Below, in pieces: positions 16,658-26,299 of a stretch of 64,000 nucleotides of DNA. The number at the start of each line of letters is the position of its first letter. Positions within the stretch are counted from its first letter, which is position 1. Made by a program: the position numbers and the translations under genes. Source of the stretch: Heyndrickxia sporothermodurans (GTDB taxonomy: Bacteria; Bacillota; Bacilli; Bacillales; Bacillaceae_C); NCBI GenBank assembly GCA_018333075.1, contig BORH01000003.1, forward strand, positions 1 through 64,000, given 5' to 3'. Below the pieces are notes generated by a model. That model was not told the DNA's origin, did no database searches, and saw nothing but the letters and a program-made list of their open reading frames with translations.

Positions 16658-17956
16658 ATGAAGTACATATTAAAAGTAATCAGTTTATTTGTATTTGTTA
16701 TTGTTCTATCTGCATGTAACCAATCAAAAGGAGCGGGAACAAACGAAGCAGGCGATCAGAAGAAAACGGTTATAGAGTACTGGCATGTGAATGCAGAAAC
16801 TCAAGGAGGAAAAACGGTAGAGGAATTAGTTAATGACTTTAATGCTCAAAGTAAGACGACAAAGGTAGTTGCTAAATACAACCCTGATATGTATAAGGGG
16901 TTAATGCAGAATTTACAAGCGGAAGCTGCAGCTGGTAAATCACCAGCAGTTGTTCAAGTTGGATGGTCTTTCCTAGATTATTTTTCTAATAATTTTAGTT
17001 ATGTTTCTCCACAAAAAGTAATCGAACAATATTTTTCTGAAGACAAGACATTTTTGCAAGATCATTTTCTAGATAATGTTCTGAGTCTAGCGAAAAATTC
17101 AGATGGAGATCAGGTTGGCATTCCATATTCGTTAAGCAACCCTGTTCTTTATATCAATAAGGACCTATTAAAAAAGGCAGGATTAGATGAAAATGGTCCT
17201 AAAACATGGGAAGAAGTAAAGGAATTTTCAAAAAAAATAAAAGAGAAGACGGGAAAATATGGATTTTACTTACAAGAACCGGCAGACAACTGGGCTACTC
17301 AAGCATTATTAGAAAGTAATGAGGCAAAGATGATTCAGGATGGAAAGGCATCATTTGCTTCAAAAGAGGGGATAGAAGCTTATCAATTATGGGCAGATAT
17401 GATTGTGAAAGATAAATCAGCTCTTCATCTTCCATGGGATCAAGGGATTCAAAGCTTTATTGATGGGAATGTAGCAATGGCCTATACAACAATCGCCCAA
17501 CGGTCAAATATTCAAACAAACGCAAAATTTAATGTAGCTGCAATTAAATCACCAATGTGGAACGGGAAAAAAGTAAGCCTGCCAGCTGGAGGAGCGATGT
17601 TAGCGATAACCGCTCAAAAACCTGATCAACAAAAAGCAGCGTGGGAATTTATGAAATATCTTTACAGTGTGGAATCAATGGCAAAATGGACAGAAGGAAC
17701 GGGATATGTTCCACCGCGGAAAGATGTAGCAGAAGCAGAAAATGGTCTGAAGAACTTCTTAAAAGAAAATGAAATGATGAATGCGGCAGTTGAACAAATG
17801 GATGGTATTGTTCCATGGACATCCTTTCCAGGAGATGCTGGATTACAAGCAGAGCAAATGCTGTTAGACATCAGAGATGAAATTCTTGGCGGAAAAATCT
17901 CTGTCGAAAAAGGACTAACATCTGCGCAGGAAAAAATTAATCAATTATTAAAATAA
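16658..17956 (+). CDS. ugpB: UgpB-like ABC transporter substrate-binding lipoprotein
   Basis: A 432-residue extracellular solute-binding lipoprotein (family 1). The signal peptide ends in the lipobox LSAC (Cys 20). The mature part contains VIEYWHVNAETQGG, VQVGWSFLDYF and GGAMLAI…KAAWEFMKYL, typical of the sugar/glycerol-3-phosphate subgroup. TGYVPPRKDV near the C-terminus is the classic UgpB-like signature. The ATG follows AAAGGAGAAAAGC. It is the first gene of a five-gene operon with two permeases, an ATPase and a TIM-barrel enzyme. The ligand could be glycerol 3-phosphate, a glycerophosphodiester or a sugar; the gene symbol reflects family only. Confidence 0.82.
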   Translation: MKYILKVISLFVFVIVLSACNQSKGAGTNEAGDQKKTVIEYWHVNAETQGGKTVEELVNDFNAQSKTTKVVAKYNPDMYKGLMQNLQAEAAAGKSPAVVQVGWSFLDYFSNNFSYVSPQKVIEQYFSEDKTFLQDHFLDNVLSLAKNSDGDQVGIPYSLSNPVLYINKDLLKKAGLDENGPKTWEEVKEFSKKIKEKTGKYGFYLQEPADNWATQALLESNEAKMIQDGKASFASKEGIEAYQLWADMIVKDKSALHLPWDQGIQSFIDGNVAMAYTTIAQRSNIQTNAKFNVAAIKSPMWNGKKVSLPAGGAMLAITAQKPDQQKAAWEFMKYLYSVESMAKWTEGTGYVPPRKDVAEAENGLKNFLKENEMMNAAVEQMDGIVPWTSFPGDAGLQAEQMLLDIRDEILGGKISVEKGLTSAQEKINQLLK

Positions 17957-18002
17957 GCTTATTATTTTGAAATGATTTTTTGTGAAAAGATATGGAGGAA
18001 AA

Positions 18003-18917
18003 ATGAATATGCAAGCTGTATCGGCATTAAAAATAAGAAAAACGAAGGAACATTGGATAGCCTATTTTCTACTAATTCCTTCCATATTTATATTTGGGCT
18101 ATTCATGTTTTGGCCGTTTTTCTACACGATCTATTTAAGTTTCTTTGATTGGAATATGATCAAACCAACAAAATCTTTTGTTGGTTTTCAAAATTATATT
18201 GATATATTATCTGATGCGACTACATATAAAATTTTGGGAAATACCTTTATTTATATTGCTTTATTGCTTGTATTGAACTGTGTTGTACCATATGTCTTTG
18301 CCTTTGTAATTGATCTCATTTTAAAAAGATTTAATGGCTTTTATAAAGGAGCAATGTTTTTACCTGCAGTTATTTCATTAGTTGTAGGATCGATTCTGTT
18401 TACTTGGATTTTGAATCCAGTATCTGGTCCCTTAGCTATTATTCTTCGATGGTTTGGTGTTGAAATGCCTATTTGGAGTAAATTGGATGGATGGGTCATT
18501 GTTGTTTTAAGTTTAATAACCTCTTGGAAAGTATTCGGTTATAACTTTATCGTTTTATATGCATCCATCAATGGCGTTTCACGTGAAGTCATTGAGGCTG
18601 CTCGATTGGATAATATTCCTTTATGGAAAATCTTTTTTCAAATCATTTTGCCGATGAGTAGTGCAACGGGAATTTATGTCCTTATTATCACCATTGTTCA
18701 GGGACTACAGTATGTTTTTACACCAATTAAAGTCATTACACAGGGGGGGCCTAATTATGCCAGTTCTAATGCTATATACCATGCCTATCATGAAGCCTTT
18801 GTTTTATATCGGACGGGGCACTCCGCGGCATTATCAATTTTAACAATGGTTATTTTTCTTGTGTTGTTAATTCTTGAATTTAAGTTTGTTGAGAGAGGTA
18901 TCTATTATGAAAATTAA
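18003..18917 (+). CDS. ugpA: UgpA-like ABC transporter permease
   Basis: A permease of about 304 residues with six membrane helices, starting near residue 20 (WIAYFLLIPSIFIFGLFMFW). It has the MalF/UgpA loop EAARLDNIPLWKIFFQIILPM, which docks on the ATPase, and ends YYEN. The start is ATG 18003 after GGAGG; ATG 18009 is equally plausible. The last 11 bases overlap the next permease gene. It forms the heterodimeric channel of the importer with the 18907 product. Confidence 0.85.
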   Translation: MNMQAVSALKIRKTKEHWIAYFLLIPSIFIFGLFMFWPFFYTIYLSFFDWNMIKPTKSFVGFQNYIDILSDATTYKILGNTFIYIALLLVLNCVVPYVFAFVIDLILKRFNGFYKGAMFLPAVISLVVGSILFTWILNPVSGPLAIILRWFGVEMPIWSKLDGWVIVVLSLITSWKVFGYNFIVLYASINGVSREVIEAARLDNIPLWKIFFQIILPMSSATGIYVLIITIVQGLQYVFTPIKVITQGGPNYASSNAIYHAYHEAFVLYRTGHSAALSILTMVIFLVLLILEFKFVERGIYYEN

Positions 18918-19731
18918 ACGTTCTGTTTCGATACCTTGGCACCTCATATTTATCTTAACGATATGTATTCTAATTTTTCCAGTTATCTTTGCCATTGGAA
19001 CATCATTCAAGCCTTTAGAGGATGCTTATAATAATGCTCTCAATTTTATTCCTTTGCATCCTACATTAGAAAACTATTTTACCTTTTTCGAAAGTGTCAA
19101 TGTTGTAAGAATAACGTTGAATACATTTATTATTGCGTCTGTCGTTACCATTTTTAAACTAGCTACTTCATTTTTAGCTGCTTACGCATTTGTATTTTTT
19201 GATTTTAAAGGGAAGAATGCTTTGTATTTTCTCTTGATTAGTACGATATTTATTCCTTTTACTGTGTTGATGATACCCAATTATTTAATGATCACCGATA
19301 TGGGATTAGCAGATAGTATTTGGGGAGTTATTTTGCCTCAGCTTGCTGATGCAGTGGGAATCTTTCTTATTAGACAATCGATGAAAACTATTCCTTACTC
19401 TTTAATCGAAGTCGCGAGATTGGATCATTTAGGTCATGCACAAATTATGAAAGATATAGTCCTTCCATTAGTAAAACCAGCTGTTACTTCAACAGGTATC
19501 TGGTTCTTCATCCATGCTTGGAATGAATATGTATGGCCGGTTTTAATATTAAAAAATGTTGATCAATATACATTGCCATTAGCGCTACAAATGTATATTA
19601 GCTCTGAAGGTGGAACCAATTTTACAGTTGCAATGGCGGTATCCGTTATCACCATGATCATTCCTCTGACTTTATATTTAGTATTTCAGAGGTTTATTAT
19701 CGGAACATTCACCTCATCAGGTATTAAGTAA
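18907..19731 (+). CDS. ugpE: UgpE-like ABC transporter permease
   Basis: A 274-residue inner-membrane permease of the MalG/UgpE branch, six helices, with the docking loop EVARLDHLGHAQIMKDIVLPL and the conserved HAWNEYVWPVLIL stretch. ATG 18907 lies inside the end of the upstream permease gene and follows GAGAGGT, so the two are translationally coupled; upstream in-frame starts would extend it by only 11 residues. The ATPase gene begins 12 bases after its stop. Confidence 0.87.
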   Translation: MKIKRSVSIPWHLIFILTICILIFPVIFAIGTSFKPLEDAYNNALNFIPLHPTLENYFTFFESVNVVRITLNTFIIASVVTIFKLATSFLAAYAFVFFDFKGKNALYFLLISTIFIPFTVLMIPNYLMITDMGLADSIWGVILPQLADAVGIFLIRQSMKTIPYSLIEVARLDHLGHAQIMKDIVLPLVKPAVTSTGIWFFIHAWNEYVWPVLILKNVDQYTLPLALQMYISSEGGTNFTVAMAVSVITMIIPLTLYLVFQRFIIGTFTSSGIK

Positions 19732-19743
19732 AGGAGGGTTCGT

Positions 19744-20853
19744 ATGAAAGAAATTCGTTTTGAAAATGTTTGTAAATCATATGGAAAAACAGAAGTGGTA
19801 AAAAATTTAAATTTAAAAATCAATGAAGGGGAACGATTAATTCTTTTAGGTCCATCTGGATGTGGGAAATCAACTACATTACGCATGCTGGCTGGTCTTG
19901 AAGAGATAACATCAGGTGATTTATTTATTGGAGGGAGAAGAGCAAATGACCTTCCAAGCGGAAAAAGAAATATTGCCATGGTATTTCAAAACTATGCACT
20001 GTATCCACATATGAATGTGAAAGAAAATATTATTTATGGATTAAAGAAACAAAAAGTCTCAAAGGGCGAAATTCAAACGAGATTAGCTGCTGCATTAGAA
20101 ATGCTCCAGCTAAAAGGCTATGAAAATCGATTGCCAAAAGATTTATCAGGTGGGCAAAGACAACGTGTCGCTTTAGCAAGAGCCGTTGTAAAGCAGAGTG
20201 ATTTCTTTTTACTTGACGAGCCTTTATCCAACTTAGATGCTCAGTTAAGGGTCTCAGCTAGAAAAGAGCTATTAAAGATTCATGACATGTTTAAGCAAAC
20301 ATTTGTATATGTAACACATGATCAGGTAGAAGCAATGACGGTAGGAGATCGTATTGCATTAATGTATGAGGGATGCATACAAATGATAGATACACCAGAA
20401 AATGTTTATCATCGACCTGCAAATATTTTTACAGCAAAGTTTATTGGCTCTCCATCTACCAATATAGTAGATATTCGTTTCCATGATGGGAAAATAATGA
20501 TTGGAAAACAATCCTTTCAATTAAGCTCAAAGTGGATTCATCAAATCAATAAAAGCAAGGCAGATGACTTGGTCTTTGGAATTAGGCCAGAGCACATCGA
20601 GCTATATAAAATGCCAACTAAAAATACACTAAGTGGAATAGTCAAATATGTGGAGAACTATGGAAATAGCTATTGCATTTACATTGATATCGATGGCCAA
20701 GAAATTATCGCGATGAGTGAAGAAAAACAATGGTATCCGAATGAAAAAGTATATATACAACCGATAATGAAAAAAATTCATATTTTTAATAAAAAAACAA
20801 CAAATTCAATTGGGTATCCAGAGGAGATGGAGAAATATGCAATTGTACATTAG
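19744..20853 (+). CDS. ugpC: MsmK/UgpC-like ABC transporter ATPase
   Basis: A 369-residue sugar-type ATPase. Walker A is GPSGCGKSTT (about residues 37-46), the signature is [14 protein letters not shown] (about 134-147), Walker B is FFLLDEPLSNLD with its normal glutamate, and the H-loop is THD. The C-terminal 130 residues form the MalK/UgpC regulatory (TOBE) domain, with FGIRPEHIEL as its usual motif. The ATG follows AAAGGAGGG. It ends inside the next gene (17-base overlap). Proteins of this group often power several sugar importers in one cell. Confidence 0.9.
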   Translation: MKEIRFENVCKSYGKTEVVKNLNLKINEGERLILLGPSGCGKSTTLRMLAGLEEITSGDLFIGGRRANDLPSGKRNIAMVFQNYALYPHMNVKENIIYGLKKQKVSKGEIQTRLAAALEMLQLKGYENRLPKDLSGGQRQRVALARAVVKQSDFFLLDEPLSNLDAQLRVSARKELLKIHDMFKQTFVYVTHDQVEAMTVGDRIALMYEGCIQMIDTPENVYHRPANIFTAKFIGSPSTNIVDIRFHDGKIMIGKQSFQLSSKWIHQINKSKADDLVFGIRPEHIELYKMPTKNTLSGIVKYVENYGNSYCIYIDIDGQEIIAMSEEKQWYPNEKVYIQPIMKKIHIFNKKTTNSIGYPEEMEKYAIVH

Positions 20854-21631
20854 TACGAATCTATATATAAATGAACAATTTGATCATGTATTTAAGCTAC
20901 TAGAAAAATTTGAAAATCCTACTTCAATAGGGATCGAAATTTTCCCAAATTGGAAGGATATTAACTTTGTTAAAAGCATTGAAAGAAATAAAGATAGATT
21001 AAAAGAACATCCTATTTCCTTGCATGGACCGTATTTTGAAATTGAACATAGTGCGAAGAAAGATACAGAGGAGTATTTTTATGCTATCGAGGAAGTAAAA
21101 CAAACCTGTGAATTAGCTCAGGAAATAGGTGGAAAAGTACTTGTGTTTCACCATAATAATAGAGTCGTAGAGGAAGAAAATAAACAGTATTTAATCAGTC
21201 AATCCACAGAAAATTTACATGAGTTAAATGATTTCGCATCAAAGTATAATGTGAACATATTAATTGAAAATGCAGGTGTAAAAGCGAAAAGGAATATGTT
21301 ATTCAACCAGGATGAATTTATTCAAATGGCATTAAAAGAAGAAAACTCAATTCTACTAGATATTGGTCATGTCCATGCAAATGGTTGGGACTTAGAAGCA
21401 GTCATTCAAGCATTAGCAAATAAAATAACCGCATACCATTTACATAATAATAATGGATACGAAGATAGCCACGAAAGAATCTTAAATGGAACACTTGATT
21501 TTAATAAATTCGAAGAGCTATATAAAAAATACACACCTAATGCTGACTTAATCCTAGAATACGGCTACCACCTCGCCGAAAAATTAGAAGAAGTAGCAGA
21601 TGACATAAAATATATACTAAAAACCTTTTAG
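20837..21631 (+). CDS. Sugar phosphate isomerase/epimerase-family TIM barrel
   Basis: A 264-residue protein of the AP-endonuclease-2/xylose-isomerase-like barrel family. It shows ISLHGPYFE, KVLVFHHNNR, NILIENAG, ILLDIGHVHANGW and AYHLHNNNGYEDSH. The His, Glu and Asp residues in these strands form the divalent-metal centre seen in epimerases and endonuclease IV. ATG 20837 follows GGAGATGGAGAA and overlaps the ATPase gene, so it is the last gene of the ugp-like operon. It probably processes the imported sugar or polyol derivative. The exact reaction is not predictable. Confidence 0.8.
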   Translation: MQLYISTNLYINEQFDHVFKLLEKFENPTSIGIEIFPNWKDINFVKSIERNKDRLKEHPISLHGPYFEIEHSAKKDTEEYFYAIEEVKQTCELAQEIGGKVLVFHHNNRVVEEENKQYLISQSTENLHELNDFASKYNVNILIENAGVKAKRNMLFNQDEFIQMALKEENSILLDIGHVHANGWDLEAVIQALANKITAYHLHNNNGYEDSHERILNGTLDFNKFEELYKKYTPNADLILEYGYHLAEKLEEVADDIKYILKTF

Positions 21632-21658
21632 GGACAAGGGGACAGGTCCCCTGTCCCT
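21630..21658 (+). terminator. GGGGACAGGTCCCC-type terminator hairpin
   Basis: AGGGACA-a-GGGGAC (21630-21643) pairs with GTCCCC-TGTCCCT (21646-21658) over 13 base pairs with one bulge. It begins within the stop codon of the operon's last gene. The T-run is short (TTT). GGGGACAGGTCCCC-like hairpins are widespread in some bacilli. Confidence 0.7.
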
Positions 21659-22087
21659 TTCCATATTTGGCATAAGTAAACTCCAATGATCTTTTAATTG
21701 CAAACTAGTTGAATAAATGAATTAAGATCTACTTTAAAAAGGATTTCATCCAACGATGTTAATAGGGAACATCAATAGCTTGGCATCAAGAAAGGTTTTC
21801 CCTTTGAAAGATGGAGTTTAAATATAGATGTATTTTACTTGTTCAACCAATTTGGATCATTTGTTAACAAACTCTGTATTTTTTTCTTTAAGGAAAGTTT
21901 TAGCACCCCTATATCAACTATGTTCATTTCATAAAAGTTGTTATCCAAATGTCTATATGATATATCCACTCATTCATTCAACTTTCAATAACAATCATTC
22001 AGGTACACCTCCACATATTTAATTTAGTTTGCTTTCACCAATTATAGGAAAAGATAAAAGCATGAATAAATAATGGAGGATATGTAG
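21659..22087. other. Intergenic stretch
   Basis: No gene or RNA seen. A 64-codon open frame (21828-22022) lacks a ribosome binding site and resembles nothing known. Confidence 0.5.
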
Positions 22088-22735
22088 TTGAAAACAAAAT
22101 TTGAATTTCATTTTTTAGGTATTTTAATTATTATTGGTGGAATCTGTATGCTTATTGCTACTATCCTTCATCCGATTTTAGTAAATCCGTATGATGGGGA
22201 GACCGCTTTTAGAGGCTTCAGTCACTCGCCTTTTTGGATGTGGGATCATATTTTAATGTTAGTAGGGACTGTTCTGTGGCTGCTCGGGTTGGCTGGGAGC
22301 CGTTCTTTCCATTCCCAAGGAATGATCGCTACTAGAATGGGATCAAGTTTATTTTATATCTCTCTAGGTTTATGGATCCTTACACTTACTGCTGAATTAA
22401 CTGTTTTGCCATTGCTCGGAGAAGAGGTTTTGCTCAGTAGTAATAGTAGTTTGTTTAATGTATGGGTTTCCACTTTTTCTTATCTTCTTTTATCTGGTTA
22501 TTTTGCAGTAGCATGTGGGTGGCTAGGGATTTTCTTTTATGGCTGGGGAATTCGGAGCAGTTTTTCAGCTATTTTTCAAAAGGGGGCATTGTATTCAGGG
22601 GGAATTGGGTTTATTGGTGTTCTCCTTACTTGCTTGTCTTTTAAAATTGGATATGTTGTGATCCCAATTACATCTGCATTTCCATATATATGGTCTATGT
22701 GGCTTGGATGGAAAATGTTGAGAGTTAATGAATAA
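22088..22735 (+). CDS. Six-helix membrane protein of unknown function
   Basis: A 215-residue hydrophobic protein with about six membrane segments: roughly residues 9-30, 53-70, 86-108, 124-150, 163-182 and 185-208. A hydrophilic loop after the first segment reads HPILVNPYDGETAFRGFSHS. I recognise no family motif. The start is a TTG, preceded by GGAGGATATG. It stands alone between gene-free regions. Confidence 0.7.
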   Translation: MKTKFEFHFLGILIIIGGICMLIATILHPILVNPYDGETAFRGFSHSPFWMWDHILMLVGTVLWLLGLAGSRSFHSQGMIATRMGSSLFYISLGLWILTLTAELTVLPLLGEEVLLSSNSSLFNVWVSTFSYLLLSGYFAVACGWLGIFFYGWGIRSSFSAIFQKGALYSGGIGFIGVLLTCLSFKIGYVVIPITSAFPYIWSMWLGWKMLRVNE

Positions 22736-23209
22736 TTCAATATTATCACTAACATGACGATAAATTTTAAATATCAATCCCTCTTTCGTATTTCATATAT
22801 TTCCTGTACAACGATATATATTCAATGCCTTAACTCGTACTCCTTCCAATTAAACTTGGGGGAATTTTCTTTTAAAATCTCTTATTTATTTTGTAAATCT
22901 TTAATTTTATGAACCATTTTCTGATAAAAATAACGATGATTATGTGAAAATGGGATGTAAAATACATATTAAGAATTTGGGGGAAAAAGCTTTATTTTAT
23001 TATAAAGTAGTAATATAGGGGGGGATTTTTTGCTTTTATTGCTACGTTAAAAAATTTTTTTTCTATTAAAAAACGCAAAATTAATTCAAAATATAGGAAT
23101 GAAACATTTTAAGAAGACCATGCTATATTTATAAAACGTTAATTTTGGAAATAACTGTAGATTTTTACTCAAATATAGAAGTCAAGTTCTTAACAAATGG
23201 AGGTATTAT
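22736..23209. other. Intergenic stretch
   Basis: Very AT-rich, no gene, no strong hairpin. Several A/T tracts and a GGGGGGG run near 23020 are the only features. It may hold promoters for the serine hydrolase, but no clear -35/-10 pair was found. Confidence 0.5.
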
Positions 23210-24679
23210 ATGTTTCCAGCTGTGAGAAAAAGAGTATTTCTTTGTATACTTATCTGTATGATTTTTTTTCCATCTCGTTTGTTCGCTAGTGAAACAGGAG
23301 ATGTGCAATCAAAAATTTTAGAGGTTGATCAATATATGAAAAAAGCGATCAGCAAGTATGAATATCCAGGTGCTTCGATTGCGATCGTAAATAATGGAAA
23401 GGTAGTCTATACAAATTCTTGGGGAGTGACAGGGGATAAGAAAAATGTTACGACAGATACACCTTTTATTATTGGTTCTCTAAGTAAATCGATGACTGCT
23501 TTAGGTGTAATGAAATTGGTACAGGAAGGAAAAGTAAATCTTCATGAAGCTGTACAAAAGTACATTCCGTGGTTCACGTTAAAGGATAAAGCTGCTGCTT
23601 CGAAGATTACAGTAGAACAGCTTCTTAGTCATACGAGCGGTTTAAGCTCAAAAACCGGATTAAAAATAACTGATCTTGGGGCAGAGGATGACCAGGCAAT
23701 TAAACGAATCGTTCGTATGTTGGCAAATGAAAAGCCTACTGCAAAACCAGGGGAGCGTTATCAATATTGTGATGCCAATTTTGTCATTCTAGGTGCATTG
23801 ATTGAAGAAGTAACCAACAAGACCTTTTCACAGTTTATGGATGAGAAAATCTTTAAGCCGCTTAATATGCATCATGTAGTAACAAATACAGAGCAGGCTA
23901 AAAAGTGGGGATTGACACATGGATATCAATCTTGGTTTGGAAGACCCAAGGTAAGTTCCATTGGCTACGATAATGGTGGAACCCCATATGGATATATAGC
24001 TGTGAATGCAGAGGATATGGGGCGATACTTGGTAGCGATGATGGATGGAAACAAAGTTCTTGCATCTGAGTATATGAAGGATCTCTTTCACCCAAGGGTT
24101 CAAATTAAGAAGGATACCTTTTATGGTTTAGGCTGGAAAGTCACGAATCTTTCTGATTCTGAAATACTAATTTGGCACTCTGGATCTATGCCTGATTACC
24201 GTTCTGAAATGTTTATGCTGCCAAACGAGGGATGGGGAGTGGCAATATTAACGAATCGAAATCATCAGCTGGAAGAGGACAAGCTTTATCAAGTTTCAAG
24301 GGGGATATTAGATATTTTGCAAGGAAGCCATCCTCCCCCTTTGCAAACATATAAAGCAACAGAGCTTTGGGTATTATCGGTTGGTCTTATAGGAATAACC
24401 GCTATTTTTATTTTATTATTGCTAAATTTTTTCCGCTTTAAGGAACCACCTTCATTTCGATGGTTATGGCCTTCGTTAACTTTTATTTATTTGCTATTAT
24501 CCGTTACCTTTATCCCCATTTTTATTTACCTAAGTGAATTACCTTGGAGGACCATCTATTATTTCTCTCCAGATTTAGCGTTTTTAGCTGTAAATATAAC
24601 ATTAATATTATTTTTAAGTGGTCTTATTTCTATTGGAATTTATTTAAAGACAAGGCCATTTATTCAAACTAATTATTGA
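23210..24679 (+). CDS. Exported serine hydrolase (class C beta-lactamase/PBP4*-like) with C-terminal membrane helices
   Basis: A 489-residue protein. An N-terminal signal (residues 1-26, ends LFAS) precedes a beta-lactamase-fold hydrolase (about 35-365). Active-site SxxK is SLSK in IIGSLSKSMTALG. The second motif is YCD in YQYCDANFVILG, where relatives have YSN/YAN. The third is HSG in IWHSGSMPDY. After it come three predicted membrane helices (about 385-410, 420-445 and 455-478), placing the enzyme outside the cell and anchored. Family members are peptidases, esterases or D-amino-acid amidases acting on cell-wall fragments. The ATG follows GGAGGT. Asp for Asn in motif 2 is a mild deviation. 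Confidence 0.83.
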   Translation: MFPAVRKRVFLCILICMIFFPSRLFASETGDVQSKILEVDQYMKKAISKYEYPGASIAIVNNGKVVYTNSWGVTGDKKNVTTDTPFIIGSLSKSMTALGVMKLVQEGKVNLHEAVQKYIPWFTLKDKAAASKITVEQLLSHTSGLSSKTGLKITDLGAEDDQAIKRIVRMLANEKPTAKPGERYQYCDANFVILGALIEEVTNKTFSQFMDEKIFKPLNMHHVVTNTEQAKKWGLTHGYQSWFGRPKVSSIGYDNGGTPYGYIAVNAEDMGRYLVAMMDGNKVLASEYMKDLFHPRVQIKKDTFYGLGWKVTNLSDSEILIWHSGSMPDYRSEMFMLPNEGWGVAILTNRNHQLEEDKLYQVSRGILDILQGSHPPPLQTYKATELWVLSVGLIGITAIFILLLLNFFRFKEPPSFRWLWPSLTFIYLLLSVTFIPIFIYLSELPWRTIYYFSPDLAFLAVNITLILFLSGLISIGIYLKTRPFIQTNY

Positions 24680-24747
24680 TAGTTTAAAAATTCATATTGA
24701 ATTTGAATTTAATTTTATGTAATACGTTTAGCAAATGGTATGAAAAA

Positions 24748-24774
24748 GAAGAGGGCTATTACCTAGCCCTCTTC
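24748..24774 (+). terminator. Terminator of the serine hydrolase gene
   Basis: GAAGAGGGCTA (24748-24758) and TAGCCCTCTTC (24764-24774), perfect 11-base arms and a five-base loop, followed by a T/C-rich run. It may act in both directions. Confidence 0.8.
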
Positions 24775-24850
24775 ATTCTCTTCTCAAATATGAAACAATA
24801 GATTTGCTAAATTTATCTGTCCACCTGGAGTGGAAAAAAGGGTCAAATGT

Positions 24851-24877
24851 CCACGAACGGTGCCCACGAACGGTGCC
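24851..24877. repeat. Tandem 13-base repeat next to the AGCS stop
   Basis: CCACGAACGGTGC occurs twice in tandem (24851-24863, 24864-24876), followed by CTGACACC. On the minus strand this reads GGTGTCAGGCACCGTTCGTGG, starting seven bases past the stop codon region of the symporter gene. GGTGTCAGGCACC-like sequences are interspersed in some Bacillus-type genomes. A terminator role is possible. Confidence 0.6.
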
Positions 24878-24883
24878 TGACAC

Positions 24884-26299
24884 CTAATTTTCGTCTGTTT
24901 CTTTTGTGTCGCCCCAGCATTCTACGTTTTTTAGCCAAGGGATGCTAGAGGCTTTGAAAACGGGATCTTTTCCTTGTTTCTTTTGGGTAATATAATCTTT
25001 TGCCACAGCGAAGGCAATTTTCCCGAGGAGTGTGATGGCAATTAAGTTTGTAATGGCCATCAGTGCCATAAATAGATCGGCTAAGCTCCAAACAAATGGT
25101 ACTTCTGTTACTGCTCCAAAAAGAATCATAAGGAGAACAAATACGCGATAAACATTTAGAAGTCCTTTTTTGTCAGTGTAAAATTGGATATTGCTTTCTC
25201 CATAATAATAATTACCGACTAACGAGCTAAAAGCGAATAAAAAGATAGATACACCTACAAATGGTCCACCCCATGAACCAATGAGCGTATTTAAGGCATT
25301 TTGTGTAAGGTTAATACCATCAGAAATAGAGGAGTTTACCCATTCACCAGAAATTAAAATCATAAAGGCTGTTGCACTACAAATCAATAATGTATCTGTA
25401 AAAACACTTAATGTTTGAACCAATCCTTGTTTAGCTGGATGGCTAACATTTGCGGTTGCAGCTGCATTAGGTGCACTACCGATACCAGCCTCATTAGAGA
25501 ATAAGCCACGTTTTACCCCATGCATAACAGCAGCACCAATTCCACCGCTAACAACCTCTTTAATTCCGAATGCATTTTCGAATATTAATTTAAACATCTT
25601 TGGAACTTCTGTAATATTTAAAATGAGAGTAATAATTGCTACTGCCACATATATAACAGCCATAATTGGAACTAAATATCCTGTAACATTAGCGATTCGC
25701 TGTACTCCTCCAAAAATAATTAACCCGGTTAGAATCATAATGGCAAAGCCAAGCCAAAACCGGTCAACATGGAAAGATTGGTTAAATGCTACAGTAATTG
25801 TATTGGTTTGAACAGCATTAAAAATTAACCCATATGTGATGGTAATAAGTATAGAAAAGATAATGCCCATCCATTTGGCATTTAGTGCCTTATCCATGTA
25901 GTAGGAAGGTCCTCCACGAAAGGTATCTCCATGCTTAACTTTATACACCTGTGCCAGTGTACTTTCTACAAAGCTTGTAGCTCCACCAATAAGAGCTACG
26001 ACCCACATCCAAAACACAGCACCAGGTCCACCACCTGAAATTGCAAGGGCTACACCAGCCATATTTCCTGTCCCAACTCGTGAAGCAGTACTAATTGTCC
26101 ATGCTTGGAAGGAGGATACTCCCTTTTTATCTGTACCTGTTTCATCTTTAATTACACGGAACATTTCGCCAAATAACCGGAATTGAACAAATCGTGTACG
26201 AATCGAAAAATAAAGTCCGAGTCCTATTAAGGCAATGATTAATACATTTCCATATAATGCGTCATTAATCTTGCCAAGAATTGATGTTAAAGCATCCAC
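24884..26299 (-). CDS. AGCS-family sodium:alanine/glycine symporter
   Basis: A 471-residue membrane protein with about 10-11 helices. It has family signatures: SSFQAWTISTASRVGTGNMAGVA (residues 62-84), GGPGAVFWMWVVALIGGATSFVE, and GLFSNEAGIGSAPNAAATA with the sodium-binding region. Relatives are AlsT/GlnT/YrbD in B. subtilis, which carry alanine, glycine or glutamine with Na+. The start is a GTG after AAGGAGTGAAATGA. It is a single-gene unit that converges with the serine hydrolase gene. Confidence 0.92.
   Translation of the reverse strand: MDALTSILGKINDALYGNVLIIALIGLGLYFSIRTRFVQFRLFGEMFRVIKDETGTDKKGVSSFQAWTISTASRVGTGNMAGVALAISGGGPGAVFWMWVVALIGGATSFVESTLAQVYKVKHGDTFRGGPSYYMDKALNAKWMGIIFSILITITYGLIFNAVQTNTITVAFNQSFHVDRFWLGFAIMILTGLIIFGGVQRIANVTGYLVPIMAVIYVAVAIITLILNITEVPKMFKLIFENAFGIKEVVSGGIGAAVMHGVKRGLFSNEAGIGSAPNAAATANVSHPAKQGLVQTLSVFTDTLLICSATAFMILISGEWVNSSISDGINLTQNALNTLIGSWGGPFVGVSIFLFAFSSLVGNYYYGESNIQFYTDKKGLLNVYRVFVLLMILFGAVTEVPFVWSLADLFMALMAITNLIAITLLGKIAFAVAKDYITQKKQGKDPVFKASSIPWLKNVECWGDTKETDEN

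Noticed and set aside
21828-22022. 64-codon open frame in an intergenic gap
   Set aside because: No ribosome binding site or recognisable protein features.
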